Below are positions 43,280 through 54,569 of a stretch of DNA of 64,000 nucleotides, in pieces. Made by a program: the position numbers and the translations under genes. The notes under the pieces were generated by a model. The model had not been told where the DNA came from. It did no database searches and saw only the letters and a program-made list of their open reading frames with translations. The first letter of the stretch is position 1; each line of letters begins with the position of its first letter. The stretch lies in the NCBI GenBank assembly GCA_977006965.1, contig OZ345358.1, positions 2,914,001 to 2,978,000 on the forward strand, in the 5' to 3' direction. The DNA is from Phymatolithon calcareum. Lineage: Eukaryota; Rhodophyta; Florideophyceae; Hapalidiales.

Positions 43280-44617
43280 TCAGCATGTAAGCCTTGTCGA
43301 AAGCTGCTTAGAAAGCGTAGACTTCGCCTGCCTTGATAGAGCGAACAACTCTTTTCGACTTTCTGCTACTGTAGCTGAGGATGTGGCAGTGGTTCGAATC
43401 ATCGCTAAGCCAAAACAATGTACCCATTTCGACGAAGAATTATCATTTGAAGCGAAGGATGTATCAGAGTATATTGGAAGATGCAAGGTTTGACGAATCA
43501 ATAATTTGTATCTCGACTTCAAATCCGAGGTTTGCTTCAAGTGCCGAATTGCTTTGTTGAGCTCGCTTATCACACTCTTCGAAAACGTTTTCTCGGTCAC
43601 TTGAGAAACTATATTTATGTGGCAGTATGCATCAGGACTAGTGTGGGACAGCGAGCCAACTGCGGCTCAAACGGAACAGATGTCGACCGGAATTTTTCGG
43701 AGCTTCTCAGTGTACTCCGGTTGACTGATTTCGAACGATTTTGTTTCGTGTCTGTCGGTTGTGGTCTCAATTTTAACATCGGCGAACGCAACATTGTCTC
43801 ATTTCAGATCTTTCGATTCATATACACGTTAAGTCTGGCGGGCAAAGTTACTGAATGTAGCAGTACCAGAGAAAATATTGTCGTCAACATACCTACTGAG
43901 AAGTACTTCGAAATCTTCCTCGCATGTATAACGCGGGATCACCGTTTAGACGAATCATCTCTAGGAATTTCATAATGCGGTGCGGAAATGTGACGCCCCA
44001 GTTGTCTCCAGAATCGCAGATACCGTAGAGTAGTTTGAGAAGGTGCAGAAGACAACCTTCAGAAATCTGAAAGTACTTAAGGTCTTCCTGCTTCGGTCTG
44101 GTATATATCTTACGAGAATAGCTGTCGTTTGATTGCAGAGAGGCTTGCGTTACGTCAAGGTGGCACAGGCGGAACTGACGAATTACGGGCACAGAAACAA
44201 TTACCTTTTTAGATGCAGGGTGTGATTGGTATGTACGATGAATGGTTTCATTTTGTCACTAAATCCCTGGGCAACGAACCTTGCCCTAGCAGACTCACCC
44301 CACATCCCGGCGTTCTTCAGCGAGTAAACGAATCGTCCACCGATGATGTTCGCATCCTTTGAAATCGCACATTCTTTCAGAGTTTCCCAAGTTTTCCGCT
44401 CCTTTAGACCGGAAATTTCCTCAAATTTGGCCTTCTCAATCGGTTCCCCGTGACATCGGGGATCATTGGGATTCAAGTCCTCTGTCAAGAAGATGCTTGG
44501 AGGTGTCTCAGCAGAATTACTGCATTCTTGCCCATCTCCAGTAATTTCATACATTCTTTTCCGTAGTTGAGTCATGAAGGCATCGCAAGAAATAATTCTG
44601 TCAAACGACTTGTCCAT
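43280..44617 (-). pseudogene. Copia-2 reverse transcriptase and RNase H
   Basis: 44201-44617 encodes the RT N-terminal part (DANIIGGRFVYSLKNAG, RARFVAQGFSDK). 43893-44192 encodes CHLDVTQASLQS, LLKLLYGICDSGD and DPALY. YVDDNIFSG lies at about 43868-43898, so the catalytic YVDD is intact. RNase H follows at 43280-43600 (LPIYSDTSFASND). Frames are separate, so it is a pseudogene. Confidence 0.7.
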
Positions 44618-44619
44618 TT

Positions 44620-45960
44620 CAATAATGCCATCGATGTCCGGTTCTGGGTTCCAAACTGGGTCCGCCTGAGGATCTGGCGGTGAAATGTCTTTCTCGTTAT
44701 AAGCTTCTTGTACTCTCGCACTTTGTCTGTGGAAACTGCAAGATCCGCCCTCGCTGATTTATCCATAGTGACTTTTCATCGCCAGCTATTACTCTGAATA
44801 GAGCCACCCATTTCTTTTCAGGCTTTTCGCGGTATACTAGAGCACCAATTCCAATTTTAATCTCTTTATCTGCCGCGTTGGGGACATCTCGGCTGAGAGC
44901 GATTTGCAGCCTGGTTGCAGAGATAGTCTTATCCATCTCATCGCGAGCCTTTTTTTTGCTTTCATACGCTCACGCTGTTACGGGAGATCTGAAAATCTGA
45001 CAGGGAAACTAGGAATAAATCCAACCACGAGTAGCGTTGGAATAAGTACTTTTTGCCTAGCAGTATTGTGCATAACATGAACGGCGATGGAGAGAACGCC
45101 TTCAATATCTAGAGAATGGTGGTCCAGCCTGACCTTTTCGTACTTTTTTTCAGGTAGTCATGGCATCTTTCTCCGTCCTTCAAAGCATTGTAGCTTTGCA
45201 CACCGGACATGTGATGCTGAATACCAACGGACCTGACTTCGCTTCTCCACTCATCAGAATTGAACTGGGACCTTGATCAGTGTCGATGACGATGGAATAT
45301 CCGACGTATGGATTAATCCAGTATCTTACATATGCCAGCCAAACGTCATATGTATTTTCACAGTGAAGTAGGAAAACAGCAACGCTGAACAGAGTGCCCC
45401 GGTATATTATATGCAGGACTGTCTTTAGTTCCAACTTCATAAGGTCCATTAAAACAAAGCGGTTAAAATGACTATGTCATGCGGTAATGAAACCCGATAC
45501 CGGCAAGGCTGTTCGGACAATATCTGAAAAATGTCACAAGAACGAGTCAACTTTTCAAGAGCATTTAAGGGTTCTGGTGTAGCATTTGGGTCATAAGTCC
45601 TCTTCATCATGGTGAATATGCGATCTTGTTCTGGATGGTAGAAGTAGCGGTGAATACGCTTCAATTCTTGCTCGGAATAAATGATGCTGTAGTCCTATAC
45701 ATAATATATTTCTCCAAGCTTCCGAGTAACTAGAAAGCTTCACTGCGGACTTTTGTCAACGTTGTCAACAAAAGCTTATTTCAGACTAACAGGTCTAGAC
45801 CCAATATAAGAGGAACATTTAGTTTGAAAACGTCAAGCTCGAGCATCATGTGTCGGTCCAACATATGGATTTCAGAGCTTCGCTTTGACCCTGCTCGCGG
45901 TTCGCTGACTTCCAAACTTGTAGACGTTTGGAGCGCTATGCTTGACCATGAGGGGAATTC
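44620..45960 (-). pseudogene. Copia-2 gag-pre-integrase and integrase
   Basis: RIHRYFYHPEQDRIF and LTRSCDIFQ (45449-45664) represent the zinc-binding pre-integrase region. LDLMKLELK-type sequence with VRYWINPYVGYSIVIDTDQG (45180-45449) is the integrase core, including the DTDQG box. Frames then break up toward 44700. No full catalytic triad can be traced. Confidence 0.55.
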
Positions 45961-45970
45961 CCATGTACCG

Positions 45971-47110
45971 CTAGTATGCTTCTGCTTGTGCACGTCCGAT
46001 AACACTTTTTTCGGCCCGTGTGTTCAAACAAATAAACTGAAAAGAGTGCAGCGACTCGGCTGAGATGTACACGTCCGAAGGTCCTTCAATAATATTAACC
46101 CGAAACAATTCACATGCGTCATCTGGACTAAGAAAATCATTTGAAATAATACTGCGCAGTATTAGAACCTCGAAAAGGTTGGAAACGGTGATATCGAAGT
46201 CCTTTTGCACTTCAAATTAAGCTGTTTCACTCTCAGGCTCATATGGAAGTTAATTTGGTTGCGAAGCTCGAATAAAACCACATGGGCATTTCTATTATTC
46301 CAAGTCTTCTTTGTGTAGTACTCGAGCTTTCGCTTATCAGCTTTCGTAACATCACTTTTCTTAGGAACTTGTTGACCACATGGTTTGGGTCGTCGCAATT
46401 GAAGCAGTCCATTATGATAAGAGGGCCAAATTTGTCTGCAGCGTACAAAGATTGGCTCATTTCCGCATCTACATTTGGCGATCAGAAACGTTTTTTATAG
46501 CGATTGAGGTATCCTCCTTGACCCTGAAACTTAAACCCAGATACAATGTTGTCGTTTGGAGTTGCGATTCTGCGCCCAGCTGAAATGCTGTCTCGCACTA
46601 CGGCTACTTTCGCTTTATTTTGAAGATGGAGGGCAGCCCCAAACTCGCCATAAATCTGTTGAAAGTCGAGATTGTGTGTAGCAATACGGCTCAACTGCTC
46701 CGTTGCCCAAGAGAAACCAACGGTGGCATTCCGAAGAAAAACCACTTTGTGTGCAGGTCCTAGGTGATGAGCTTGTACACGTTTTCCAAGGCTGTAGACT
46801 CAGCAAGACAATTTCGTGTAAACTTACTTAGAAATAAACCATTCAAGTAGTTCTTCACACGATTCTGTCGTACGGCTCAGTTGTGCTCCTTGTCAATCAT
46901 CTCCACGGCCGGCTGAAAACTGTTAACAAAGTGTTCATCGTGGTCCAAGTACAAACGCTTGTCATCTCCACGGAGAAGGTTTTGGAGATATTGTTTCTTT
47001 CGAGACGGGGTAAGAATGCAGTCCCTGGATACCTGTTGGTATTCCGCTACAAACTCCATCTATGATTCCCCTATATCAGCGGAGAATTTTGCAATGCTGT
47101 CCTTAAATTG
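45971..47110 (-). pseudogene. Copia-2 gag and protease
   Basis: Gag segments lie at 46877-47059 and 46482-46745. The zinc knuckle at about 46375-46410 reads CFNCDDPNHVVNKF, with the last Cys replaced by Phe. The protease motif at about 46000-46040 reads CLNTRAEKSVIG, where relatives have DTGAEKS, so the catalytic Asp and Gly are both lost. RNA binding and polyprotein cleavage would both fail. Confidence 0.6.
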
Positions 47111-47164
47111 CATTGCGACATTGTGTGCCCTCTTATTCCTCGTACACGTTTAGGAGGATAATGG

Positions 47165-48135
47165 ATGCCATCAAGAGGTATTGGTGATATTTTAGATTTC
47201 ATTTGGAGTCTATTTGGAGTCTATTTAAAGTTTAATTGGAAGTTGCGGGTTAGTTTGGCAAAATAGAAAAGAACATAGAAGTGTTTGGGATGAAATTTGG
47301 ATGTATAGTTTGAACAATGTCTTTCTAAAGACGAAATACATTGAAGTGGATGTCACTTGGAAGTTTCCGGAGAGTATGAAATATCAGAGTCTATTCGGAA
47401 TACGAAATTTTAAATTTTTGACCTTGCTGTACAAATGGAGATAAACCTCGGTATATAGTACAACACGTATTGCTTTATAGCTTAAAATGGTGGTCGTGCT
47501 CGGTATGATGATTCGTATGATATCGATAGTGCATCACTGGCAGGGGTTTAATCTGTCTTCGAATTGTAATGGTAGACTGGAAAGCACTGATTTTGCCGCC
47601 ACAAGTAGAAGAAGTCGCTGATACTTTTCTCAGTAGATACTTCGGCCGCAGTGAAATACCCTCCAGTAATTGCCGCTCCATCGAAAAATCGCAACTCGCG
47701 TGGTCTGTACGCGCTATGATTTTACCGGAAAACAAGAAAATAGCTAATACTGAGCGAGCCGTCACGCCTGCCATTCCAAGTGAAATGGAAGCCGAAAAGC
47801 AGCACCAAGCAAGATACGGACGAGGTGATTGCTCCCAAAGCATCTACAAATAGTACGAAAAGAACTACTCCGACTCATCATTAGAATGACGCGGAGGGCT
47901 CTGCAATTACAAAAGCTTTTCTTGACAAAAAGCTGCGAAGTTTAGGGCCTCCACATGTTTAGTTCGTACTGTGATCGGTAAGCAGCATATAATCAAGTAC
48001 GATCGCCTTCTCACAACTCTGTGGCGAAGGCAATTCTGGTGCAGTGTCAACACTCGAGGAAAATGATCTCAAGTGCCAGTGGCAGAACCGGAAAAATGTT
48101 AGAAGAAAGCTGACATTCTCATACATGTCTAAAAT
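47165..48135. other. No recognisable gene; short tandem units near 47205
   Basis: TTTGGAGTCTA is repeated at about 47204-47225. A plus frame at 47569-47853 has no recognised motif. Confidence 0.35.
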
Positions 48136-48140
48136 TTATA

Positions 48141-50112
48141 GGCCAATTTGTGATATTAGTGTCCCGAAAAATTTTGTACTCAAAGTAATACTTTTTGCTG
48201 CAGTTAGTACTCAAAAGGAGCAAAAATGAAATAAATCAGATTCAGAAATTGCTTTTTGGAAAACATTAGAGAAATCTAAATTCATCAATGTTCAGGGACA
48301 ACACCGCAAAATTCCATATAGTGTTTTTCTACTATTGACTGAAGATGTGGAAAAAGCTGGCTAACACTCCACATACCGTGCGTTCCAACGGACAGTCCAC
48401 AGCGTATCATAGACTTATGTACTAATGATAGACCATTACAATCCTTCATAGCATTCACCTCTGCAGCACATTTCGCTGCAAGTTTCATATAATAATGTTT
48501 TCCAGGATTCTGAAGCTTTCCAGACGCTGGGGCCCACGCTTCGTTCTCAATTCGACGCACTTTTTCTGCTTCCCATTCCCTCCGCCATATTTCCTTATAT
48601 GCTTGAATTATCAATGAGTCCAATGGTTGACACAAGTGTGTGGCGTTTGGTGGAATAAAACGGAGCTCTGTCTTAATGGCATCCAGTGATTGGCTAGAAG
48701 CCTCCTTATGCCCAGAGCAGTTATCCAAAAATAAAACACGGTTCCGACCAAGAGAATCTTTGGAAATAGCCCGTGGCTCCCTGAGCCACTGATCGAACAT
48801 TTGCCGGTCCATCCAACCACGAGGTTGCGTCCTGTATGAAACCCCGTCAATGTTATCCGCAACGTTTAGAATCGGATAATTCCTGTCCCTATTTTTAAAA
48901 ATGAGGAACGACGCCGTTAGAGAGGGGGTATCTCCTCCACTTATTCGCAGAACGACAGATATGCCTTCTCCACCAGATAACACGTCAGCATAATTCACAG
49001 AGTTGGCTCCCATAAATCCGAGGGAATAATGATTGTCCATGTTATAGAGAAAGTGTGTTTCATCCATGTTCTCAATAATGGCATTCTCAAATGTTCCATT
49101 GTGGAAATCGCGTTCCAGCTCGCCAAGATAGAATGCGATCAGTTTCTCGGTGTAAACAGTGTGCTCATCAGAGCGCCGTACATTTCCGGACTGCTTACGT
49201 ATCACAATGTTGCATCGGTTGAGGAATGACCCAATCCACGGACCCTTAATATGCGATATAATTGGCTTATTGGAGTAATCGTCAAGCATTGTCCCTGGAA
49301 ATGGAGAATCTGGATCAGTCAACGTATGTAACGCGATATCCATGAGTAACGGTTTGGTCGTCTTAACGCCAGCACTTGAGAGTCGCTCGAATTCAGCCAA
49401 TAGCATGCTATGAACGTAGTCCACCCACGCCAAGCGCTTGCGCCCGCGGCCAACGAGCGTCTTAATATGTACACGTCTCATAGAAACACCTGCAGTTCGC
49501 CGTGAAACAAGTGAAATGGCACGGTTCTCTGGTGTTTTCAATTGTGCCAAATAAGCTGCGGCCATGTTCCACCAGCGAAGTGCTTTCTTGCGATTAGCCT
49601 CTTTGGAGCGAGCACATGTCCAACGGAAAATGTGAGGAAACTGCTTTACCGCCCGGGAGGCAATTCGGGAGGCGTTTCCAGTGGATTGAGCCTCATTTTG
49701 CATCCATTCCATAACGGCTTTGCGCTGGGCTTTTGTGGAAACAATCTGCGTCGTGCGATGGCGCACTTGTGCTTCCTGATTGGCTGGATGGCTGACCATG
49801 GTGTGATAGGATTGGGTGATGCTGCAATGACTCTGGGGTGATGAACAAGTTCCACAAGAGAGAACATGCGATCAGCCCTTATCTTTCTCAATAACGCTGT
49901 ATCATATTGCTAATTTAGCTAATGCAGAATTTTGAAACGTGGTCGGGAGAGCGACTGTAATCACGATGATATTTTTAGCTCTGTAGAAAAGAAAATTTTC
50001 TTGCGAAATGTTGAAAATTTAAGATGCACACTGCAGCACCGAGTACTAGAATCCTTCCATCCCTCTTTTAATCCCCTTTTGAAAAACGGGACACTAATAT
50101 CACAAATAGGTG
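48141..50112 (-). mobile_element. Pogo-1, apparently complete pogo/Tigger element
   Basis: A perfect 21-bp inverted repeat, 48146-48166 and 50087-50107 (ATTTGTGATATTAGTGTCCC plus G), lies 5 bp inside ends flanked by TA (48139-48140 and 50113-50114). TA target duplication is the rule for the Tc1/mariner/pogo superfamily. The interior holds one intact transposase gene on the minus strand. It is the best candidate in the window for a recently active DNA transposon. Exact outer ends are inferred from the TA positions, since the outermost bases differ. Confidence 0.8.
48285..49799 (-). CDS. Pogo/Tigger-type DDE transposase, 504 aa, intact
   Basis: One uninterrupted frame with ATG in a good start context (CACCATGG). 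The N-terminal about 130 residues are basic with helix-rich sequence and GVSMRRVHIKTLVGRGRK, the expected DNA-binding region. The DDE_1-type catalytic domain shows ENMDETHFLYN (D246), VLFLDNCSGH (D359) and the family block FIPPNATHLCQPLDSLII with D394, giving a D..D34D arrangement by my count. The C-terminus is mixed. The protein would cut and paste the 48141-50112 element. Two defective relatives lie at 40309-41795 and 42775-43250. No stop, frameshift or missing catalytic residue is visible. Confidence 0.85.
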   Translation of the reverse strand: MVSHPANQEAQVRHRTTQIVSTKAQRKAVMEWMQNEAQSTGNASRIASRAVKQFPHIFRWTCARSKEANRKKALRWWNMAAAYLAQLKTPENRAISLVSRRTAGVSMRRVHIKTLVGRGRKRLAWVDYVHSMLLAEFERLSSAGVKTTKPLLMDIALHTLTDPDSPFPGTMLDDYSNKPIISHIKGPWIGSFLNRCNIVIRKQSGNVRRSDEHTVYTEKLIAFYLGELERDFHNGTFENAIIENMDETHFLYNMDNHYSLGFMGANSVNYADVLSGGEGISVVLRISGGDTPSLTASFLIFKNRDRNYPILNVADNIDGVSYRTQPRGWMDRQMFDQWLREPRAISKDSLGRNRVLFLDNCSGHKEASSQSLDAIKTELRFIPPNATHLCQPLDSLIIQAYKEIWRREWEAEKVRRIENEAWAPASGKLQNPGKHYYMKLAAKCAAEVNAMKDCNGLSLVHKSMIRCGLSVGTHGMWSVSQLFPHLQSIVEKHYMEFCGVVPEH

Positions 50113-50119
50113 TACACAT

Positions 50120-51450
50120 CGTGGATCACGAGAGTTTAGTTCCATTGTTGGCTATTTCGGGAATCGGGAGAGGAATCACAACCGGGGATGCTGGAAATAT
50201 TGCCAAGCACTGATCGAACTACTAATATCTTTAGGGAAAATCATATGTCGAGGTGTACGAGAATGTTGAAAAACATAGCACAAGCATGCTATTGTTCAAT
50301 ACGAACTTCTCGGGAGATTATGACATTCAAGAGGAAGGTCGTTCATAGGGATGGTTGTGAAAAGCTTCTCCAAAGAAACGTGATCATGTTTTACGCACGA
50401 TACACACAGGCTACCTCCGTTGCATCGGCTGTTCCTCCCATTTCTTCGATGTATTGCACCGACAACAAAGTAGGATAAAAAGGTTCCGGCTACTCTAACC
50501 GCATCCCGTAAATAACTTCTCCAGGCCTTTATACACGCTAGAAAACCACTGCCCGCTCGTAGCGCACCTTCCTTTAGCGCAACAATAAGCGTTTCCGAAG
50601 GTAAAAGTCCAAGCTCGTGATTGCGCATCAAGGAAATGAAACCGATAGTTGAACATTGACGGCATGAACTGTCAGACAATCTGCAGTGCAATCCGCCACC
50701 AATCTCAGGGCAATGTCATTTTCTTACGCACTCTGCTCAGCTCGCATATTCAGCAGTCGTTCACGGGGTCACCACTGAGTTGATTGCGAGGTCAGTAGAC
50801 TGCAACGTTCTTGACTGCACTGTCGATTGAGGCTTAGAATCTGCCTTCTCGGTCGACATTGGCGCTGTAGCCTTCATATTCGATGCGTGAGTGCAGAGAT
50901 CGGCGGCATGTTCAGCCGCAGCCGTTGTGCGTGTCATGGCGGCGCGAGGGAGGTAACGACGCGGATGCTGTTTCCGGTCAAGCCTCTGCGGCTACGGCGG
51001 CATTTGGAGCGCTCGCACACATATTGCAAACTCTATTGCGGGAAAGAAGCTATCGAGAGAGAAAAAGACTAGATTTTGGACTCGGACGCCGCCGCCAGGG
51101 CAATGAAGAGGAAAGAGGGCGCGTTTTACACCAGATTCAACTAACAAAAGCATTGACTAGGACATATTGAGCGGATTGGAAGACTATGACGCGCAGTCAA
51201 AGCGGCTATTTTAGCGATGTGCAGAGTTTGATGATAGCAAACTGGAGTCCTGTATACGATTGCGATGCATATTTGCATATTATTCGAGACTGGGAATCCT
51301 TTATTATGACAATCGTATACATTTGGAGACTCCAAAGCCTGGTGTTGTAAGGTATATATTGTACAATGTAGACACATTGTAAGCTGATGCACGATTCAAT
51401 TCAGCGATACTGTATGACGAAGCATCAAAAATAAATTCAGTAGAACAAGA
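50120..51450. other. No assigned gene; GC-rich coding-like stretch at 50883-51170
   Basis: The plus frame 50883-51170 encodes an Ala-rich segment followed by basic sequence (LRERSYRERKRLDFGLGRRR). It is more GC-rich than its surroundings and could be a gene fragment, but no family is recognised. The rest holds short frames only. Confidence 0.3.
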
Positions 51451-51464
51451 AAAAAATATGATAG

Positions 51465-51530
51465 CTGATATTATCACTTGATAGAGTAGTGATAATATCA
51501 CTTGGTAGTGTAGTGATGATATCACTAAAA
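51465..51530. repeat. Tandem palindromic repeats
   Basis: Three tandem units of about 24 bp built on the palindrome GTGATAATATCAC (with one GTGATGATATCAC), separated by TTGATAGAGTA or TTGGTAGTGTA. Confidence 0.7.
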
Positions 51531-51808
51531 ATCATCTCTTGTTGCTGATCGAGTCGACTCGTAGATCTTCCTACCTTTAGGTATTCACACTTTCTACCAT
51601 TCATGCGTAGGAATTTTTGGATTACATGCTCTAGCGGTACCTCCCGCTTGTTCTTTTGCTCGGTAAGAGACTTTAAAATGAAAAAGTCACCTTTTAATGC
51701 ATCGAGGGAGCACAGCAATTCGGCCCGCGCGTGCTTGGACAGATGCCAACTATTTCTCTCTGGATTCCGGCATTTTCAATGCGCACTAGTTTCGTCTAAT
51801 ATACAATA

Positions 51809-52383
51809 CAGGGGTCCTCGGATTAAGGGTGCTCCATGTTAGGGGCTGATTCGGATTAAGGGTCAATTTCATCCAAATATGGTATTTCAAGTGTGAACAC
51901 CAGGAGTTAGTTCAGTGCCCATAAATCTCATAGCTCGGATCATTGGATTGGCTGAGTTTTAAACTTCTCGACAAAAGACCAGATAAATATTTCTGCCATG
52001 ATGAGAAGTTTACAGAAAAATTACGGATACTACACAAAGAAAAATATTTCTAGTAATTTTCAAGGATTGTCCATACATTTGTGCGTATGGTTGAGGAAGC
52101 TTATTCGGCAACGTTGTTGTTTCAATGGAAGTTACGATTTGTATATAAATTGAACTGCTTCCAAGTGCATCAGCATGCAGCGTGTCGACAATTTAGCGTA
52201 TTTCGGAGGGGGAACCTTTTAAAACTTTACAGTCAATATTTTAATTTTTGTTGTGCACTGGTCTTAATATTTGTCTAGTTCTCCTTCCCACGTGGCTAAA
52301 TTTGTCATAGCCGTGATTCGAAATAGGGGGTGATTCGGATTAAGGGTCTGTTGCAACACGACCCTTAATCCGAGGACCCTCTG
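51809..52383. mobile_element. 575-bp MITE with TA duplication (pogo/mariner type)
   Basis: Left end CAGGGGTCCTCGGATTAAGG, right end complement CAGAGGGTCCTCGGATTAAG: identical apart from one or two bases near the tip. TA flanks both sides (51807-51808, 52384-52385). The subterminal unit GATTCGGATTAAGGGTC appears in the same orientation near both ends. No coding capacity, so it must be mobilised in trans. Its TIR differs from that of pogo-1. Confidence 0.85.
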
Positions 52384-52676
52384 TAGTCTAAAGCAAAAGA
52401 CGGTCACATTGCAATACGGAAGCAAGGCTTGAATATTTTGAACATCTTTCATAATGAAGCGAAATGGATCTCCTGGGTCATTCTATATGGTAAGTCATTA
52501 TTTTTCATTCCGACACAAAAAGCTGAAATGTCTTTCAATTGCTTTTCTTGTTAACGTGTAGAACCTTCTAATTTTGCCCGCATTTTCCTTTAAGAGCATA
52601 CAAACCGAGATCCCAAATTCCTCGTCATGGAGTCTCGAAGGTATTCGTTTCAGACGACGGAACTCTCAAGTACATT

Positions 52677-53081
52677 CTACAAAAGCGCACCTACTGTTGA
52701 GTCCGTGTTTCGCTTGGGTTTTCCTTTGTGTATTCTTTTCGGGAATAGCACTTTCGTCTTCAAGGTAGGTGACGGTGCTACATCCTCACTGGCAGCCACT
52801 GATATGCCAGAGTTCTTCCCTTTCGACCTCTGTTTCAACTCTATCAATTCCCTCTCAAGTCTCTCGATTTTCTCTAGATAATCTATCTTCTTCATCCTGG
52901 TAGGCAACGGGAGTCGAGACGACGATGCCCCATTTCTTGAAGAAAAACCCATCATCGGAGCGAAGTCTCTTATGTCCAACACGCGCATTGGACGAGGACG
53001 CATCTGCACGAGCAGAACGGGCAGCCGACGAGAGGATTCGGACGTTTTTCTTCGTAATTGCACCTCATTGTTATTCGACAT
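52677..53081 (-). CDS. Hypothetical 134-aa protein with short coiled coil
   Basis: The N-terminal 60 residues are basic and Ser/Arg/Pro-rich. Residues about 64-85 form an amphipathic heptad-like helix (MKKIDYLEKIERLERELIEL). The C-terminus is Lys-rich. It lies just beyond the A9 run that ends the LINE at 53.2 kb, so it is not part of that LINE. It could be an ORF1/gag-like nucleic-acid-binding protein or a host fragment; no family recognised. Confidence 0.35.
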   Translation of the reverse strand: MSNNNEVQLRRKTSESSRRLPVLLVQMRPRPMRVLDIRDFAPMMGFSSRNGASSSRLPLPTRMKKIDYLEKIERLERELIELKQRSKGKNSGISVAASEDVAPSPTLKTKVLFPKRIHKGKPKRNTDSTVGALL

Positions 53082-53138
53082 GAATTTTTCCTTAGAGGAT
53101 GATCGGATTTCCGATTCATTGCCGAAGCCTCGCGAAGA

Positions 53139-54121
53139 TTTTTTTTTGCAACTGTTTAGTTGTTGATTTGAAAGCCCTCATTAACACTCCTAAGACTGTA
53201 CGGGAGCAGCTTTTCGAAACTTGTTCATTCTAGTATATCGCCTGGTCCCTAATACAGGGACTCGTCGTTTTCCATATTGTCAATTATGGTGACGCTGTAG
53301 AGTAGTATGGAGTCTAATGCCTTTTCCGTTCTTAACATTTCTCCGGAGTCCAGTTCATACTTTGTTAGGTTCATACGTATGGTCTCCATGTGGCGCTCTG
53401 CTGCCGTTCCGAATGTATTCGATATTAGCGTCGTGCTCACTTGAGGGAACCTTCCGCTTGCGTATTTTATGGTCAGCTGTCGATGTCTCACCTTAACCTG
53501 AGGATGGCCGGGATCTCATCTGGTTTGTCGTACGGTATTTTCCTCTTTCTTCTTGCTTCGAGCCTCGTGCCTTCTTTTGCGAACAGAATTCGTCTAAATT
53601 GGCCTGGAGATTTCCCTTCCTGCATATGTTTGAAGGGAGCCGCGAACTGTTCTTGTTGCAGCATCGCGGCAATATCGCGACTTGCCCACTGTAGTTCTTT
53701 GAAGTTCGCTCTTCCCTTGGCTTGGATAGGATAGTCGACTTTCTTGCTTTTCCTCGTAGCAGCATCTTCAGCGCTAATATTTCTCTCCTGTGTTCTGGTG
53801 GTTGGATCCTGCACATAAGCCGGAGCCGGTCGATTCTTCCACTTGTAGTACCACCGAATAATTGGAAGAAGAAGGTTCTTTCTACTTCTTTGATAGCTTC
53901 TTGCACTTCTGAAGTCCACGGTGTGAGATGGATAGCGTATTCCCACCTTGGTTGGATCAACGACTTGTAGATACGTATGGCTTTCAGGGTGTTTATCCCC
54001 CGAATGAATACCCCAAGTGGTTTCAGTTGGTGTACCGCTGCTTTGGCGTTTTTTTATGCGCCTGATTGTGCTTGTGACCGTAATTCCGGTTGGTGCTAGA
54101 GATATCCCGAGGTATGAAACT
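53139..54121 (-). pseudogene. LINE C-terminal fragment with A-tail, 53-kb copy
   Basis: On the minus strand it begins EVSYLGISLAPTGIT (thumb), corresponding to EVTYLGVYLDPGGVT in LINE-A. A frameshift at about 54040, in an A-run, leads to KAAVHQLKPLGVF, IQPRWEYAIHLTPWT and RIDRLRLMCRIQ. Another shift leads to the last segment (53249-53491, ERHMETIRMNL). A run of nine A residues at 53147-53139 (minus strand) probably marks the 3' end. Only the C-terminal third of the polymerase is present. Confidence 0.8.
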
Positions 54122-54134
54122 TCAGATGCTCCGA

Positions 54135-54560
54135 TTACATCATCATCACTTCCAGCCGCGTAAGCACCTTCTGCGCTATTTTCGACGTGTTCTGCAGGGG
54201 CTCTGAAACGCTTTGCTTTCCGATTGCGACAAGCATTTGATTTGTCGGCTTCTCAATAATGCAATTTCCAGCACTTTTCACATAGATTTTTAAACATTCT
54301 TTCTCCTCAATAGCAGCAAGGGCCTTCCCCATCAGAGCGTAGTTGTTGATGGACACATTGTTGAACTTTTTCTTTCCATACTCTTCCGGAATCATTTTGC
54401 AAAGCGTCTTGTCAATGATCTCGAATGCGCGTTTGTTCCAGTCAATGTCAGCAGCGGTAACATCTCTCCCCTTCAGAACTGTAAATGTCGCATATTTTAT
54501 TTCTTCGTCCGTTACAGATGCATTGTGTTTCTCCAAATATTGCCGCAAGAACCTTGACAC
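54135..54560 (-). CDS. Hypothetical 141-aa frame upstream of the LINE fragment
   Basis: An open minus-strand frame with balanced composition (AAIDWN-like AADIDWNKRAFEIIDKTL, SINNYALMGKALAAIEEKE), predicted mixed helix. It ends 14 bases before LINE homology begins. No domain is recognised and it does not match LINE regions seen in the other copies. Could be a gag-like or host gene fragment. Confidence 0.35.
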   Translation of the reverse strand: MSRFLRQYLEKHNASVTDEEIKYATFTVLKGRDVTAADIDWNKRAFEIIDKTLCKMIPEEYGKKKFNNVSINNYALMGKALAAIEEKECLKIYVKSAGNCIIEKPTNQMLVAIGKQSVSEPLQNTSKIAQKVLTRLEVMMM

Positions 54561-54569
54561 GTTGATGTA

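Larger units (their letters stand above)
43280..47110 (-). mobile_element. Copia-2, decayed Ty1/copia retrotransposon
   Basis: Minus-strand order gag, protease, gag-pre-integrase, integrase, reverse transcriptase and RNase H shows a full copia layout spread over many broken frames. Related gag fragments occur at 23040-24330 and 58380-59080. LTRs were not identified; the coordinates cover recognisable coding sequence only. Confidence 0.75.

Noticed and set aside
51465-51530. CRISPR-like array
   Set aside because: Only three degenerate units with nearly identical spacers, in a eukaryotic TE-rich window and with no Cas genes.
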